NCBI GenBank assembly: GCA_035712345.1
Contig: DASTAY010000039.1
Location: 1-11,937, forward strand
Direction: 5' to 3'
Length of the DNA stretch: 11,937 nt
DNA from: VRUE01 sp035712345
GTDB taxonomy: Bacteria > Actinomycetota > Thermoleophilia > Solirubrobacterales > 70-9
Part shown: positions 1 to 7,066 of the stretch, piece by piece
Position numbering within the stretch: position 1 is the stretch's first letter
Layout of the letters: the number at the start of each line of letters is the position of its first letter
Program-made: the position numbers and the translations under genes
Notes under the pieces: generated by a model
The model's database searches: none
Told to the model about the DNA's origin: nothing
What the model saw: only the letters and a program-made list of their open reading frames with translations

Positions 1-438
1 GTCGAAGGTGTGCGACCCGACCTCCCAGCCGGCGTCGGCCAGCTCCGCCAGCTGATTCCAGCTCAGCGGTCGAAGCTCGTGCTCGTGCTCCCCGCCGCGC
101 CAGTGGGAGATGCCGGGCCAGGAGAGGGACTCTCCCGATTCGATGAAGGCGACCGCGGGGAAGATGGTCCCCGGCAGGCCAAGCGAGTCCAGGATCGGCG
201 CGGCCTTGAGGGTCGACTCGTAGCCGTCGTCGAACGTGACGACGACCGAACGGCGCGGCAGGTCTCCGCTGCGCAGGCGCCGCTCCCGCTCCGAGAACGT
301 CAAGCCCTCATAGCCTCGCTCGCAGAGCAACGTCAGTTGCTCTGCGAGGACCGCCTCCGACACCGCCAGCGGGGAGTCCCAGCTCGAGCTCACCGCGTGG
401 TAGGAGAGGATGATCTGGTCGGCGCCCCTGTGTCTCAT
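1..438 (-). CDS. Polysaccharide deacetylase (NodB-homology domain), 3' end cut by the window edge
   Basis: Partial gene; the first 146 residues are visible. Seen: an N-terminal ILSYHAVS stretch (residues 10-17) typical of polysaccharide deacetylases, the metal-binding motif TFDDGY (68-73, with the catalytic and metal-ligand Asp pair 70-71), and, at the cut end, GSHTFD (141-146), which is the beginning of the second motif (H[ST]xxH). Enzymes of this family use a divalent metal to remove acetyl groups from N-acetylated sugars in exopolysaccharide or peptidoglycan. No signal peptide or membrane segment is visible at the N terminus. The ATG is the first possible start, because the upstream in-frame stop is the stop of the Wzz/kinase gene 36 bp away. 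That short gap suggests one transcript with the kinase gene and a role in modifying the same polysaccharide. The substrate cannot be inferred. Confidence 0.9.
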   Translation of the reverse strand, partial: MRHRGADQIILSYHAVSSSWDSPLAVSEAVLAEQLTLLCERGYEGLTFSERERRLRSGDLPRRSVVVTFDDGYESTLKAAPILDSLGLPGTIFPAVAFIESGESLSWPGISHWRGGEHEHELRPLSWNQLAELADAGWEVGSHTFD

Positions 439-474
439 GGCAACCGTGCGCGGGAACGGCGTCGCTCCGGCCGC

Positions 475-1989
475 TCAATAGTAGGAGCTGGTTGCGCCTT
501 CGTGGCCGCCGATCAGCAGGTACCCGGCGGGCCTGCAGTCGGTTCGTTCCAGTAGGTCGCGAGTGATTTGGAGGTTGCGCCGTTGGGTGTTGCCGACGCG
601 GGCGATGAGGACCACCACGTCGATGATCTGGGCGACCCGCAGGGCATCGCTGACCTCCCCGAGGGGAGCCGTGTCGACCACGATGTAGGTCGTTTGCTGG
701 CGCAGCGTTTCCATCAGGCCGGGCAGGCGGTGGTTGAGCGCGTCGACGAAGGCCGCGTCCTCGGGTCCCGCGCTGACGCTCAGCACCTTCAGCGAGGGGA
801 TCGAGGGAACCTCGACGAGCAGGTCGGCGAAGCCGGATTTGTTCTCCAGGCGCGAGACGATCTCCTGGATCGAGGCGCTGTGGTCGATGTTCAGGCTCGA
901 GGCGAGGCTCGGTTTGCGCAGGTCGAGGTCCAGCAGCGTGACCGAGTGACCGGCGCCGGCGAGCGCGACCGCCAGGTTGACGCTCGACGTCGTCTTGCCG
1001 TCGCCGGTGGACGCGCTGGTGACCATCACGCACTTGTCGGCTTCGTAGACCGTTTCGAGTTGCGTGATCATCGTGCGAAACGCCTCGCGAGTCTGTGGCA
1101 TCAGCATCGCCGGTGGGTTCGCGATCTTCTGCGTGCTGCGTTTGAGCCGTGGCACGCGGGCGAGGACGGGCAGGGGGTAGACCCGCAAGAGCTCCCGTTC
1201 GTCGCGGATGCGGCGGTTGACCGAGTCGAGCAGGAGGGCGGCGGCGCCGCCGAGCACCAACCCGACGATCAGCGCCAGCGGCAGCACGACGATCGCCCCC
1301 GCCCCGCTCGAACTCGTCGGAACCAACGCGGGGGAGGATGGCGTCAACGTGGGATCGCCGCTTTCGAGCAGCCCGGAGAGGCGATTGATCCGCCCGGAGA
1401 GGGCGGTGGCCGTCGGCGAGGACGGGTTGGCCGTGGCCAGGCGGGCCTGGGCGCTGTCGAGTTCTTCTTCGACTTCCTGATGGAGGGCTTCGTCGCGTGC
1501 CTGCGTAACCGCCTTGACGTAGGTGGTGGCCAGTTCCGCCGCTTCCGCGGCGTCGCTCGTGCTGGCCGTCACGTCGAGGATGTTGCTTTGACCCTCGGGC
1601 TGCAGGCTGATGGATTCTCGGACTTTATCCGCGGTCCAGTCGCCGCCCATGGCCTTTGCGGCGAGCGTTGCGCTGGCCGGCGTTTCCGCGAGCGTAGCCG
1701 CGGTCTGGGCGGTACGGGTCGGGTCGCCGGAGTCGCGCAGGAGCTGCAGGCCGAGGAAGGTCGTGTCGTCCTGGGGGAGCGGGGCGATCAGCATGCGCGC
1801 GGTCGCTTCGTAAGTGGGCGAACGGAGCTGGAGCCAGGCGATGGCCGCGATCAGGGTCGCGAGCGTCACACCGACCACAACCAGCTTGTGCGCGCGCATC
1901 GAGGCCAGGTAGGAGGAGCCGGGGCTCTCCGGTGGCTCACTCCAATTCACATGCTCCCCAGGCCCGGCGGGCCCCCAATTTGGGGTCAC
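475..1989 (-). CDS. Wzz-type chain-length regulator fused to a BY-kinase (tyrosine kinase) domain
   Basis: A 504-residue membrane protein of exopolysaccharide export. Seen: a short cytoplasmic N terminus, TM1 about 35-54, an extracytoplasmic region about 55-230 with a charged helical stretch near 163-208, TM2 about 231-254, then a cytoplasmic P-loop kinase. The kinase has Walker A TGDGKTT (328-334), Walker A' LLDLDLR (352-358) and Walker B IVVDTAP (436-442). The tail ends SSYY, so the tyrosine cluster that is autophosphorylated in this family is only two residues. The oligomerisation motif EX2RX2R is partly kept (E302, R305, but Ile at 308). In this family, cycles of autophosphorylation control polymer length and export. 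The start is GTG with GAGGCGGGG upstream; an internal GTG (residue 14) or ATG (residue 31) is possible. The first codons contain a 13-nt near-palindrome (1973-1985). It is followed by the deacetylase gene on the same strand and diverges from the glycosyltransferase. Confidence 0.9.
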   Translation of the reverse strand: MTPNWGPAGPGEHVNWSEPPESPGSSYLASMRAHKLVVVGVTLATLIAAIAWLQLRSPTYEATARMLIAPLPQDDTTFLGLQLLRDSGDPTRTAQTAATLAETPASATLAAKAMGGDWTADKVRESISLQPEGQSNILDVTASTSDAAEAAELATTYVKAVTQARDEALHQEVEEELDSAQARLATANPSSPTATALSGRINRLSGLLESGDPTLTPSSPALVPTSSSGAGAIVVLPLALIVGLVLGGAAALLLDSVNRRIRDERELLRVYPLPVLARVPRLKRSTQKIANPPAMLMPQTREAFRTMITQLETVYEADKCVMVTSASTGDGKTTSSVNLAVALAGAGHSVTLLDLDLRKPSLASSLNIDHSASIQEIVSRLENKSGFADLLVEVPSIPSLKVLSVSAGPEDAAFVDALNHRLPGLMETLRQQTTYIVVDTAPLGEVSDALRVAQIIDVVVLIARVGNTQRRNLQITRDLLERTDCRPAGYLLIGGHEGATSSYY

Positions 1990-2124
1990 CGAGCCCCGCC
2001 TCGCGTGCGAACTGGCCCCTGGATCGCCGCCTGGGCTCGGCGGTTGGCGCTGCTGCGCGTTATGTCATCGAACGCTGGCACGGTGGATTGCACGCGCGAG
2101 GCTACCAGTCGCACTGGCGGTGAA

Positions 2125-2165
2125 GGGAGTGGTGGGTGGCCGGCGAAAGCGATCCACCACTTCCC
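2125..2165 (+). promoter_or_regulatory. Possible 5' leader hairpin abutting the glycosyltransferase start codon
   Basis: The left arm GGGAGTGGTGG (2125-2135) pairs with 2154-2165 (CCACCACTTCCC) through 11 base pairs with one bulged T. Two further pairs (G36-T53 wobble and T37-A52) can be added inside. The right arm ends one base before the ATG at 2167, and the only purine-rich Shine-Dalgarno-like stretch (AAGGGAG, 2123-2129) lies in the left arm. A role in translation control is an inference; chance pairing in G-rich DNA is possible. Confidence 0.35.
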
Positions 2166-2166
2166 G

Positions 2167-3318
2167 ATGCGCCTGGCCGTCTACACCGACTTCCCCTATC
2201 ACCGCGACGATGAGGACGTGCTCTGGGCCGAGCAGGCGTTCGGCCTGTTCGTGGCCGAGCTGCGGCCGTTCGTCGAGCGACTCGTCCTGCTGGGCAGGCT
2301 CGATGCCGATCGATCCAGCGCCCGCCACCGGCTCCCGCCCGGGATCGATCTCGTCTCGCTGCCCCATTACGGCTCGCTGAGCGAGCCGGTGAGCGCCCTG
2401 CCCGCCCTCGCGCGCTCGCTGCGCGCCTGCTGGCGGACGTTGGCGGAGGTCGACGCGGTCTGGCTGCTCGGCCCGCATCCGCTGTCGATCGCGTTCGCGC
2501 TGCTCGCGGCGCTCCGCCGCCGGCGGGTCTTCCTCGGGGTGCGCCAGGACATGCCGGCCTACATGGCTCAGCGCTATCGCGACCGTCCCCTGTTCCGCTG
2601 GGCAGCCGGGGCCCTGGAGGGCGCATACCGGCTGCTGTCGCGATTCTGCCCGACGGTCGTCGTCGGGCCGGCGCTCGCGCACAACTACGCCCACGCGAAA
2701 GCGCTGCTGCCGATCGCGATCTCGCTCGTCGGGGCCGATGAGATCGATTCCCCTGCAAAGGCAGCCTCACGACCCTATGAGCGCGAGCTGACGATCCTCA
2801 GCGTCGGCCGGCTCGACCCGGAGAAGAACCCGTTGCTGGCGGTGGACATCCTGGCCGAGCTCGCCGCGGCCCAGGGCGGCCGCTGGCGCCTCGTCGTCTG
2901 CGGCGACGGCCCGTTGCGCGGGGAGATGGAACAGCGGCTCGCGCAGCTCGGCCTCTCCGGCGACGCCGACCTGCGCGGTTACGTCCCCTACGAGGCGGGG
3001 ATGCGGGAGCTCTACAGGGGGTCGCACTTTCTCCTGCTCACGTCCTGGACGGAGGGCTTGCCACAGGTCGCCCTGGAGGCATTTGCGACCGGCTTGCCGG
3101 TGGTGGCCACGGATGTCGGCGGCCTGCCGGAGGCGGCCCCGGATGCGGTGGCTACCTTTGAGCCCGGCGACGCCGCCGGTGGCGCGGCCGTGTTGCGGCG
3201 ACTGGTCGAGCGCGGTGCGGAGCGCGAGCAGCTGATGGCCGCGGCGATCGCCTGGATCGAGAGCCACACCGCCGAGCGCGAAGCCAAGCGCCTGGCGGCC
3301 TTCATCGCCGAATCGTGA
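2167..3318 (+). CDS. GT4-family (GT-B fold) glycosyltransferase
   Basis: A 383-residue glycosyltransferase. Seen: the N-terminal Rossmann strand MRLAVYTDFPY (1-11), the C-terminal-domain strand and loop LSVGRLDPEKNP (211-222) typical of group 1 glycosyltransferases, the strand VVCGDGPL (243-250), and the nucleotide-sugar-binding EX7E element (E296 to E304), followed by GLPVVATDVGG (309-319). GT4 enzymes are retaining transferases that move a sugar from a nucleotide-sugar donor to a lipid, sugar or protein acceptor at the cytoplasmic face. Donor and acceptor cannot be read from the sequence. The open frame extends far upstream, but that part is antisense to the kinase gene. I chose ATG 2167 because it begins the first beta strand; ATG 2062 is an in-frame alternative. 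No good ribosome-binding site precedes 2167. It diverges from the Wzz/kinase gene (177 bp between starts), so it probably belongs to the same polysaccharide locus. Confidence 0.88.
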   Translation: MRLAVYTDFPYHRDDEDVLWAEQAFGLFVAELRPFVERLVLLGRLDADRSSARHRLPPGIDLVSLPHYGSLSEPVSALPALARSLRACWRTLAEVDAVWLLGPHPLSIAFALLAALRRRRVFLGVRQDMPAYMAQRYRDRPLFRWAAGALEGAYRLLSRFCPTVVVGPALAHNYAHAKALLPIAISLVGADEIDSPAKAASRPYERELTILSVGRLDPEKNPLLAVDILAELAAAQGGRWRLVVCGDGPLRGEMEQRLAQLGLSGDADLRGYVPYEAGMRELYRGSHFLLLTSWTEGLPQVALEAFATGLPVVATDVGGLPEAAPDAVATFEPGDAAGGAAVLRRLVERGAEREQLMAAAIAWIESHTAEREAKRLAAFIAES

Positions 3319-3335
3319 CCCGGCCCGCAGCCGGG
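3319..3335. terminator. Short GC hairpin between convergent genes
   Basis: CCCGGC (3319-3324) and GCCGGG (3330-3335) form a 6-bp GC stem with a 5-nt loop. It fills the gap between the glycosyltransferase stop and the stop of the convergent CxxC-protein gene. No T-run follows on either strand, so if it terminates transcription it is not a classical intrinsic terminator. Confidence 0.4.
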
Positions 3336-3336
3336 C

Positions 3337-3903
3337 TCAGTGCGCCTCGTCGGAGGCGTGGGCCGGCGGCCGCGACTCCTCGGCCAGCGAGGTGATCTCC
3401 AGCGGTCCGTGTGCGGCCGCTTCGAGCACCTCGGTGGCCTCTTCGGCCGAGCGGGCGTAGAGCTCGACCAGCATGTGGACGACGATCCGCTCCTCGTCGT
3501 GTTTGTGAAAGCGGACGTGGGCGAAGAACTCGCGCACGCCAGCCTCGCCGAGGGCGCCGTAGGCGAGCAGCTCGGCGGCTTCCGGGCCGGCGCAGCTCTC
3601 GACCCGGTCCTGGTCGACGGTGACGGTGCAGGAGGCCACCCAGGGGGTGCCGGCGACCATCCGTTCCCAGCGGTCCTCGATCGGCACCACGCGATCGTCT
3701 TGGAAGGTGAGGTGGGGCTGGTCGTGCATGCAGTCGAGGCACTGCACGACGGCTTCCTGCAGCTCGTCGATTCCTTCGGTGGGGATGGCGGTCTCGGGGT
3801 CGATGCGCCGGATCGCGTCGTAATGGATCTGGATCTCGAGGTTCTGGGACCAGCAGCGGTAGCAGCGCAGCCAGGCCGAGCGGTCCCCGTTGAGCTCGCT
3901 CAT
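3337..3903 (-). CDS. Unrecognised protein with two CxxC pairs, downstream of ecm
   Basis: A 188-residue protein I cannot assign to a family. Seen: two cysteine pairs, C14-Y-R-C17 and C55-L-D-C58, spaced like the knuckles of a zinc ribbon. They are followed by a soluble mixed alpha/beta region with the His/Asp-rich stretch VRFHKHDEERIVVHM (130-144) and a helical, acidic, His-containing C-terminal tail. There is no signal peptide and no membrane segment, so it is probably cytoplasmic. The ATG is preceded by GGAG only 2 nt away, which is too close for a good ribosome site, and by a CACAAT hexamer 6 nt upstream. The gene lies 45 bp downstream of the mutase gene on the same strand, so co-transcription is likely. 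A metal-binding or regulatory role tied to the mutase is a guess from context only. It converges on the glycosyltransferase with an 18-bp gap. Confidence 0.8.
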   Translation of the reverse strand: MSELNGDRSAWLRCYRCWSQNLEIQIHYDAIRRIDPETAIPTEGIDELQEAVVQCLDCMHDQPHLTFQDDRVVPIEDRWERMVAGTPWVASCTVTVDQDRVESCAGPEAAELLAYGALGEAGVREFFAHVRFHKHDEERIVVHMLVELYARSAEEATEVLEAAAHGPLEITSLAEESRPPAHASDEAH

Positions 3904-3948
3904 GTCTCCATTGTGGCGCGGGTCGGGCTTTGGCGCAGGTTGCCGTGC

Positions 3949-5943
3949 TCAGGCGGCCGCCCCGGCGCCGGCGCGCTGCTCGACCAGGGCGACGATCTCG
4001 CCGATGATCCTGTTGAGGTCGAAGTCCTTGGGGGTGTAGACGCCGTCGACCCCGGCCTCGCGCAGGCGCTCGGCGTCGGCGGGCGGGATGATGCCGCCGG
4101 CGACCACGGGCGCCTCGACCCCCTCGTCGCGCAGGCGGTGCACGACCTCGGGCACGAGCTCGAGGTGGGAGCCGGAGAGGATCGAGAGGCCGACCACGTC
4201 GACGTCCTCCTGCAGGGCCGACTCGGCGATCTCCTCGGGGGTCAGGCGGATGCCCTGGTAGATCACCTCCATGCCGGCGTCACGGGCGCGCAGGGCGATC
4301 TGCTCGGAGCCGTTGGAGTGGCCGTCGAGGCCGGGCTTGCCGACGAGGATCTTGATCCGGTGGCCGATTCGCGCCGAGACCTCGTCGACCCGGCGGCGGA
4401 TCGCCGCCAGCTCCTCGCGGTCGCCGGGAGGCGCGGCGCCGTCGACGCCGGTCGGGGCGCGGTAGGCGCCGAACGCCTCGCGCAGCACCTGCGACCACTC
4501 GCCGGTCGTCGCCCCGGCCTTGGCCGCGGCGATCGTCGCGGGCATGATGTTCGCGCTCTCATCGGCGGCGACGCGGCCGAGCTCCGCCAGCGCGGCCTCC
4601 ACGGCCCCTTGGTCGCGCTCGGCCTTCCAGCGCTCCAGCGCCTCGATCCGTTCGCGCTCGACCTCGGGGTCGGGGGTGAGGATGCCGCCGTCGGCGCCGG
4701 CGGTGAGCGGGGAGTCCTCGCTCTCGGTGAAGCTGTTCTGCCCGACGACCTTCTGCTCGCCGCTCTCGATCCGCGCGACGCGCTCGCGGTGGGACTCGAC
4801 CAGACGGGCCTTCATGTAGGGGACCGCGGCGACGGCGCCGCCGTGCTCCTCGACCACCGCCATCTCGGCCCGCGCGCCCTCGGTCAGCTCCTCGACCAGG
4901 CCGTCCATCACGACCGAGCCGGTGAAGAGGTCGGGGTACTCGAGCAGGTCGGTCTCGTTGGCGAGCACCTGCTGGATGCGCAGGCTCCACTGCTGGTCCC
5001 AGGGGCGCGGCAGGCCCATCGCCTCGTTCCAGGCCGGCAGCTGGATCGCGCGGGCGCGGGCGTCGCGGCTCAGCGTCACCGCCAGCGCCTCGAGCACGAT
5101 CCGCTGGATGTTGTTCTCCGGCTGCGCCTCGGTCAGGCCGAGGCTGTTGACCTGGACGCCGTAGCGGAAGCGCAGCATCTTCTCGTCGGCGACCCCGTAG
5201 CGCTCGCGGCCGATCTCGCTCCACAGCGCCCCCATCGTGCGCAGCTTGGCGATCTCCTCGACCAGGCGGATGCCGGCGTTGACGAAGAAGGAGATGCGGC
5301 CGAAGACCTTGGCGAAGTCGGCCTCGGCGACCTGTCCGCGGGCTTTGACTTCATCGAGCACGGCGATCCCGGTGGAGAGCGCGTAGGCGATCTCCTGGAC
5401 CGGCGTCGCCCCGGCCTCCTGCAGGTGATAGCTGCAGATGTTGGTCGGATTCCACTTCGGAACCTCGTTGACCGTGAAGGCGACCATGTCGGCGATCAGG
5501 CGCATCGAGGGCTCGGGAGGGAAGGCGTAGGTGCCGCGCGAGAGGTACTCCTTGATGATGTCGTTCTGGGTGGTGCCGGTCAGCGCGTCGCGGGCGACGC
5601 CGTTCTCCTCGGCGACGGTGACGTAGAGGCCGAGCAGCCAGGCCGCGGTCGCGTTGATCGTCATCGAGGTGTTCATCTCGTCGAGCGGGATCCCGTCGAG
5701 CAGCTGGTGCATGTCGCCCTTGTGGGCGATCGAGACGCCGACCTTGCCGACCTCGCCGCGGGCGAGGACGTGGTCGGGGTCATAGCCGGTCTGGGTCGGC
5801 AGGTCGAAGGCGACGGAGAGGCCGGTCTGGCCCTTTTCGAGGTTCTTGCGGTAGAGCTCGTTGGAGCGGCGGGCGTCGGAGTGCCCGGCGTAGGTGCGCA
5901 TCACCCAGGGGCGATCGCGCTCGGGGAGTCGGTGCTCGGCCAT
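3949..5943 (-). CDS. ecm: Ethylmalonyl-CoA mutase, coenzyme B12-dependent (MeaA type)
   Basis: A 664-residue single-chain B12-dependent acyl-CoA mutase. The N-terminal barrel (about 10-500) begins RPWVMRTYAGHSDARRSNEL and carries VAFDLPTQTGYD (45-56), TTQNDIIKEYLSRGTY (124-139) and SYHLQEAGATP (171-181). The C-terminal B12 domain (about 529-655) has DGHSNG (540-545, the DxHxxG motif with cobalt-ligand His542), LSILSGS (586-592) and VVAGG (613-617). FDLPTQTGYD, where methylmalonyl-CoA mutases have FDLATHRGYD, points to ethylmalonyl-CoA mutase, which converts (2R)-ethylmalonyl-CoA to (2S)-methylsuccinyl-CoA in acetyl-CoA assimilation. Barrel and B12 domains in one chain of this length fit that family. 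I place the start at ATG 5943; a TTG 9 nt upstream is in frame but overlaps the GAGG. A TAAGAT hexamer 8 nt upstream suggests a leaderless transcript. The pathway partner ccr is in the same window. No MeaB-type chaperone gene is visible. Confidence 0.92.
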   Translation of the reverse strand: MAEHRLPERDRPWVMRTYAGHSDARRSNELYRKNLEKGQTGLSVAFDLPTQTGYDPDHVLARGEVGKVGVSIAHKGDMHQLLDGIPLDEMNTSMTINATAAWLLGLYVTVAEENGVARDALTGTTQNDIIKEYLSRGTYAFPPEPSMRLIADMVAFTVNEVPKWNPTNICSYHLQEAGATPVQEIAYALSTGIAVLDEVKARGQVAEADFAKVFGRISFFVNAGIRLVEEIAKLRTMGALWSEIGRERYGVADEKMLRFRYGVQVNSLGLTEAQPENNIQRIVLEALAVTLSRDARARAIQLPAWNEAMGLPRPWDQQWSLRIQQVLANETDLLEYPDLFTGSVVMDGLVEELTEGARAEMAVVEEHGGAVAAVPYMKARLVESHRERVARIESGEQKVVGQNSFTESEDSPLTAGADGGILTPDPEVERERIEALERWKAERDQGAVEAALAELGRVAADESANIMPATIAAAKAGATTGEWSQVLREAFGAYRAPTGVDGAAPPGDREELAAIRRRVDEVSARIGHRIKILVGKPGLDGHSNGSEQIALRARDAGMEVIYQGIRLTPEEIAESALQEDVDVVGLSILSGSHLELVPEVVHRLRDEGVEAPVVAGGIIPPADAERLREAGVDGVYTPKDFDLNRIIGEIVALVEQRAGAGAAA

Positions 5944-5951
5944 CGCCCTCA

Positions 5952-5957
5952 ATCTTA
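5952..5957 (-). promoter_or_regulatory. Candidate -10 element for ecm (leaderless start)
   Basis: TAAGAT on the minus strand fits the TANNNT consensus of actinobacterial -10 boxes and ends 8 nt before the ATG, which would put the transcript start at or next to the start codon. No convincing -35 box lies 16-19 nt further upstream. Confidence 0.4.
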
Positions 5958-6095
5958 TTCGGGCGGGCGGGAAAGACGGCGTTCATCGGTCACGCTGCGC
6001 GTCTTTTGCCCGAACCTGTGTTTAGGCTGCCGTGAGCGCGGAGCGAAGAAGCATCCATATCCGATTCCTTTGCGACTGAGCGAAGCGCGAGATTT

Positions 6096-6797
6096 ATGTT
6101 CATGAATCGCCGAATCGCGGCCATCTCATCCGTCTTGCTTGCCGTTGCCCTGGCCCTGGCCGGGAGCGCGAACGCGGGCGTGATCGGCCTCTACCGCAAC
6201 GGCATGGAGTCCGACGGCCTGCGCGCCCAGATCGTCAACTTCTCCGGCCAGCGCTGCAAACGCGGCGGCTCCAGCCATGCCTTCCGCATCTTCGTCGGCA
6301 AGGAAACCAAGGAGTGCGCCTACCGCACGCCGGTGCTCGGTCGCGACCTCGAAGTGGCTGCGGTCGGCCGGCTGCTCGAGGGCACGCCCAAGCCGCTCCA
6401 GCGCAAGGCCTTCCTGGCGCTCGATCTGCGTGCGGGCGGCGCCGGCGCCCGCTACCAGCTCGCGGTCTTCCCGCTTCAGCGCAAGGCGCAGCTGCTCCGC
6501 TACACGAGCGAAAGCCAGGTCGAATACCTGCGCGTCGCGCGTTCGATCAGGACGAAGGGCATCAACCGCGCCAACGAACTGCGCCTGCGCGCCTTCAACG
6601 TCACCGGCGGCCCGGAAAAGGGCAAGTGCCGTGTCATGGCCTGGGTCGGGCGCCAGCTCGTCGCCGACGTCGTCGACCCCGCCTCGGGCGAGCTCCAGGG
6701 CCGTGCCGCGGGGTTCTCGCTGGGCGCCGTCGGCAACGCCAAGGGCGCCCTCGGCAGCTTCGACGACGTCGTCGTGCGGGTTCCCAGCCCGTTCTGA
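6096..6797 (+). CDS. Secreted protein of unknown function
   Basis: A 233-residue exported protein that I do not recognise. Seen: a clear Sec signal peptide, with a positive MNRR start, a hydrophobic core at about 8-22 and a probable cleavage site after SANA (24-27). The mature part is rich in alternating hydrophobic and polar strands and ends in GSFDDVVVRVPSPF (220-233), a pattern common in secreted beta-sandwich (lectin- or glucanase-like) domains. Cysteines are at 54, 74 and 178. It has no LPxTG-like sorting signal and no C-terminal anchor, so it is probably released or loosely wall-bound. The start may be ATG 6096 or ATG 6102; neither has a strong ribosome site. A TAGGCT hexamer at 6023-6028 could be a -10 box, but no matching -35 box is seen. 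The gene diverges from ecm and converges on the small membrane-protein gene with only 5 bp between stops. The fold suggestion is an inference. Confidence 0.82.
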   Translation: MFMNRRIAAISSVLLAVALALAGSANAGVIGLYRNGMESDGLRAQIVNFSGQRCKRGGSSHAFRIFVGKETKECAYRTPVLGRDLEVAAVGRLLEGTPKPLQRKAFLALDLRAGGAGARYQLAVFPLQRKAQLLRYTSESQVEYLRVARSIRTKGINRANELRLRAFNVTGGPEKGKCRVMAWVGRQLVADVVDPASGELQGRAAGFSLGAVGNAKGALGSFDDVVVRVPSPF

Positions 6798-6810
6798 GGC
6801 CCTCAGGGCC
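6798..6810. terminator. Small hairpin/palindrome at a convergent gene junction
   Basis: GGCCC (6798-6802) and GGGCC (6806-6810) can form a 5-bp stem with a TCA loop. An overlapping palindrome, CTGAGG-C-CCTCAG (6794-6806), contains the two opposing TGA stop codons symmetrically. No T-run follows. It may help separate the two convergent transcripts, but the stem is short. Confidence 0.25.
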
Positions 6811-7066
6811 GCTCGGAGGCGTCGGCCGCCGGCGCTCGCCGGCCGCCGGCGGGTTCGGCCGGCCCGCCGTGGTGCCTGCCGGCTTCTCGCGCCGGCGGGA
6901 CCCGCGGGGCGTCCAGCGTCCCTTCGCTGCCGAGGAAGACGAACGCCGAGATGGCGCCGAGGCCGATGATCAGGCCGAGCAGGATGCCGATCGCGAGGTC
7001 GGCGCGCCGGTGGGGCCCGGGCGCCCGGCGCTCGCCCATTATCCGGCGCCCGAGGCTCGGGGTCAC
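6803..7066 (-). CDS. Small single-pass membrane protein, translationally coupled to the sortase
   Basis: An 87-residue protein of unknown function. Seen: a basic N terminus (residues 7-21), one strongly hydrophobic segment (about 24-46, LAIGILLGLIIGLGAISAFV), then a Pro/Ala/Gly/Arg-rich tail of about 40 residues that is probably disordered. By the positive-inside rule the tail would face outside. The GTG start overlaps the sortase stop in the sequence GTGA (4-nt overlap), and GGAGGAA lies 6 nt upstream inside the end of the sortase gene. This strong ribosome site decides the start; the open frame reaches further upstream but has no such signal. The coupling suggests a job connected to the sortase, such as an accessory or membrane partner. 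It has no sorting motif, so it does not look like a sortase substrate. Confidence 0.72.
   Translation of the reverse strand: MTPSLGRRIMGERRAPGPHRRADLAIGILLGLIIGLGAISAFVFLGSEGTLDAPRVPPAREAGRHHGGPAEPAGGRRAPAADASERP

Noticed and set aside
568..2166. A very long open frame on the plus strand ahead of the glycosyltransferase (about 533 extra codons).
   Set aside because: It is antisense to the Wzz/kinase gene, whose protein has clear motifs. Long antisense open frames are expected in GC-rich coding DNA. The glycosyltransferase fold begins at 2167.
3949..5943. Annotation of the B12 mutase as methylmalonyl-CoA mutase.
   Set aside because: The barrel motif FDLPTQTGYD and the nearby ccr fit ethylmalonyl-CoA mutase better, though only an assay would settle the substrate.
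6041..6085. Two copies of GAGCGAAG (6041-6048 and 6078-6085) upstream of the secreted-protein gene.
   Set aside because: The repeat is only 8 bp with no further symmetry, and the second copy is too near the start for a typical activator site. Chance is likely.
3340..6105. A 921-codon open frame on the plus strand.
   Set aside because: It mirrors the CxxC-protein gene and ecm. Its translation is low-complexity Asp/Gly/Val/Leu-rich without any domain, as expected for an antisense frame.
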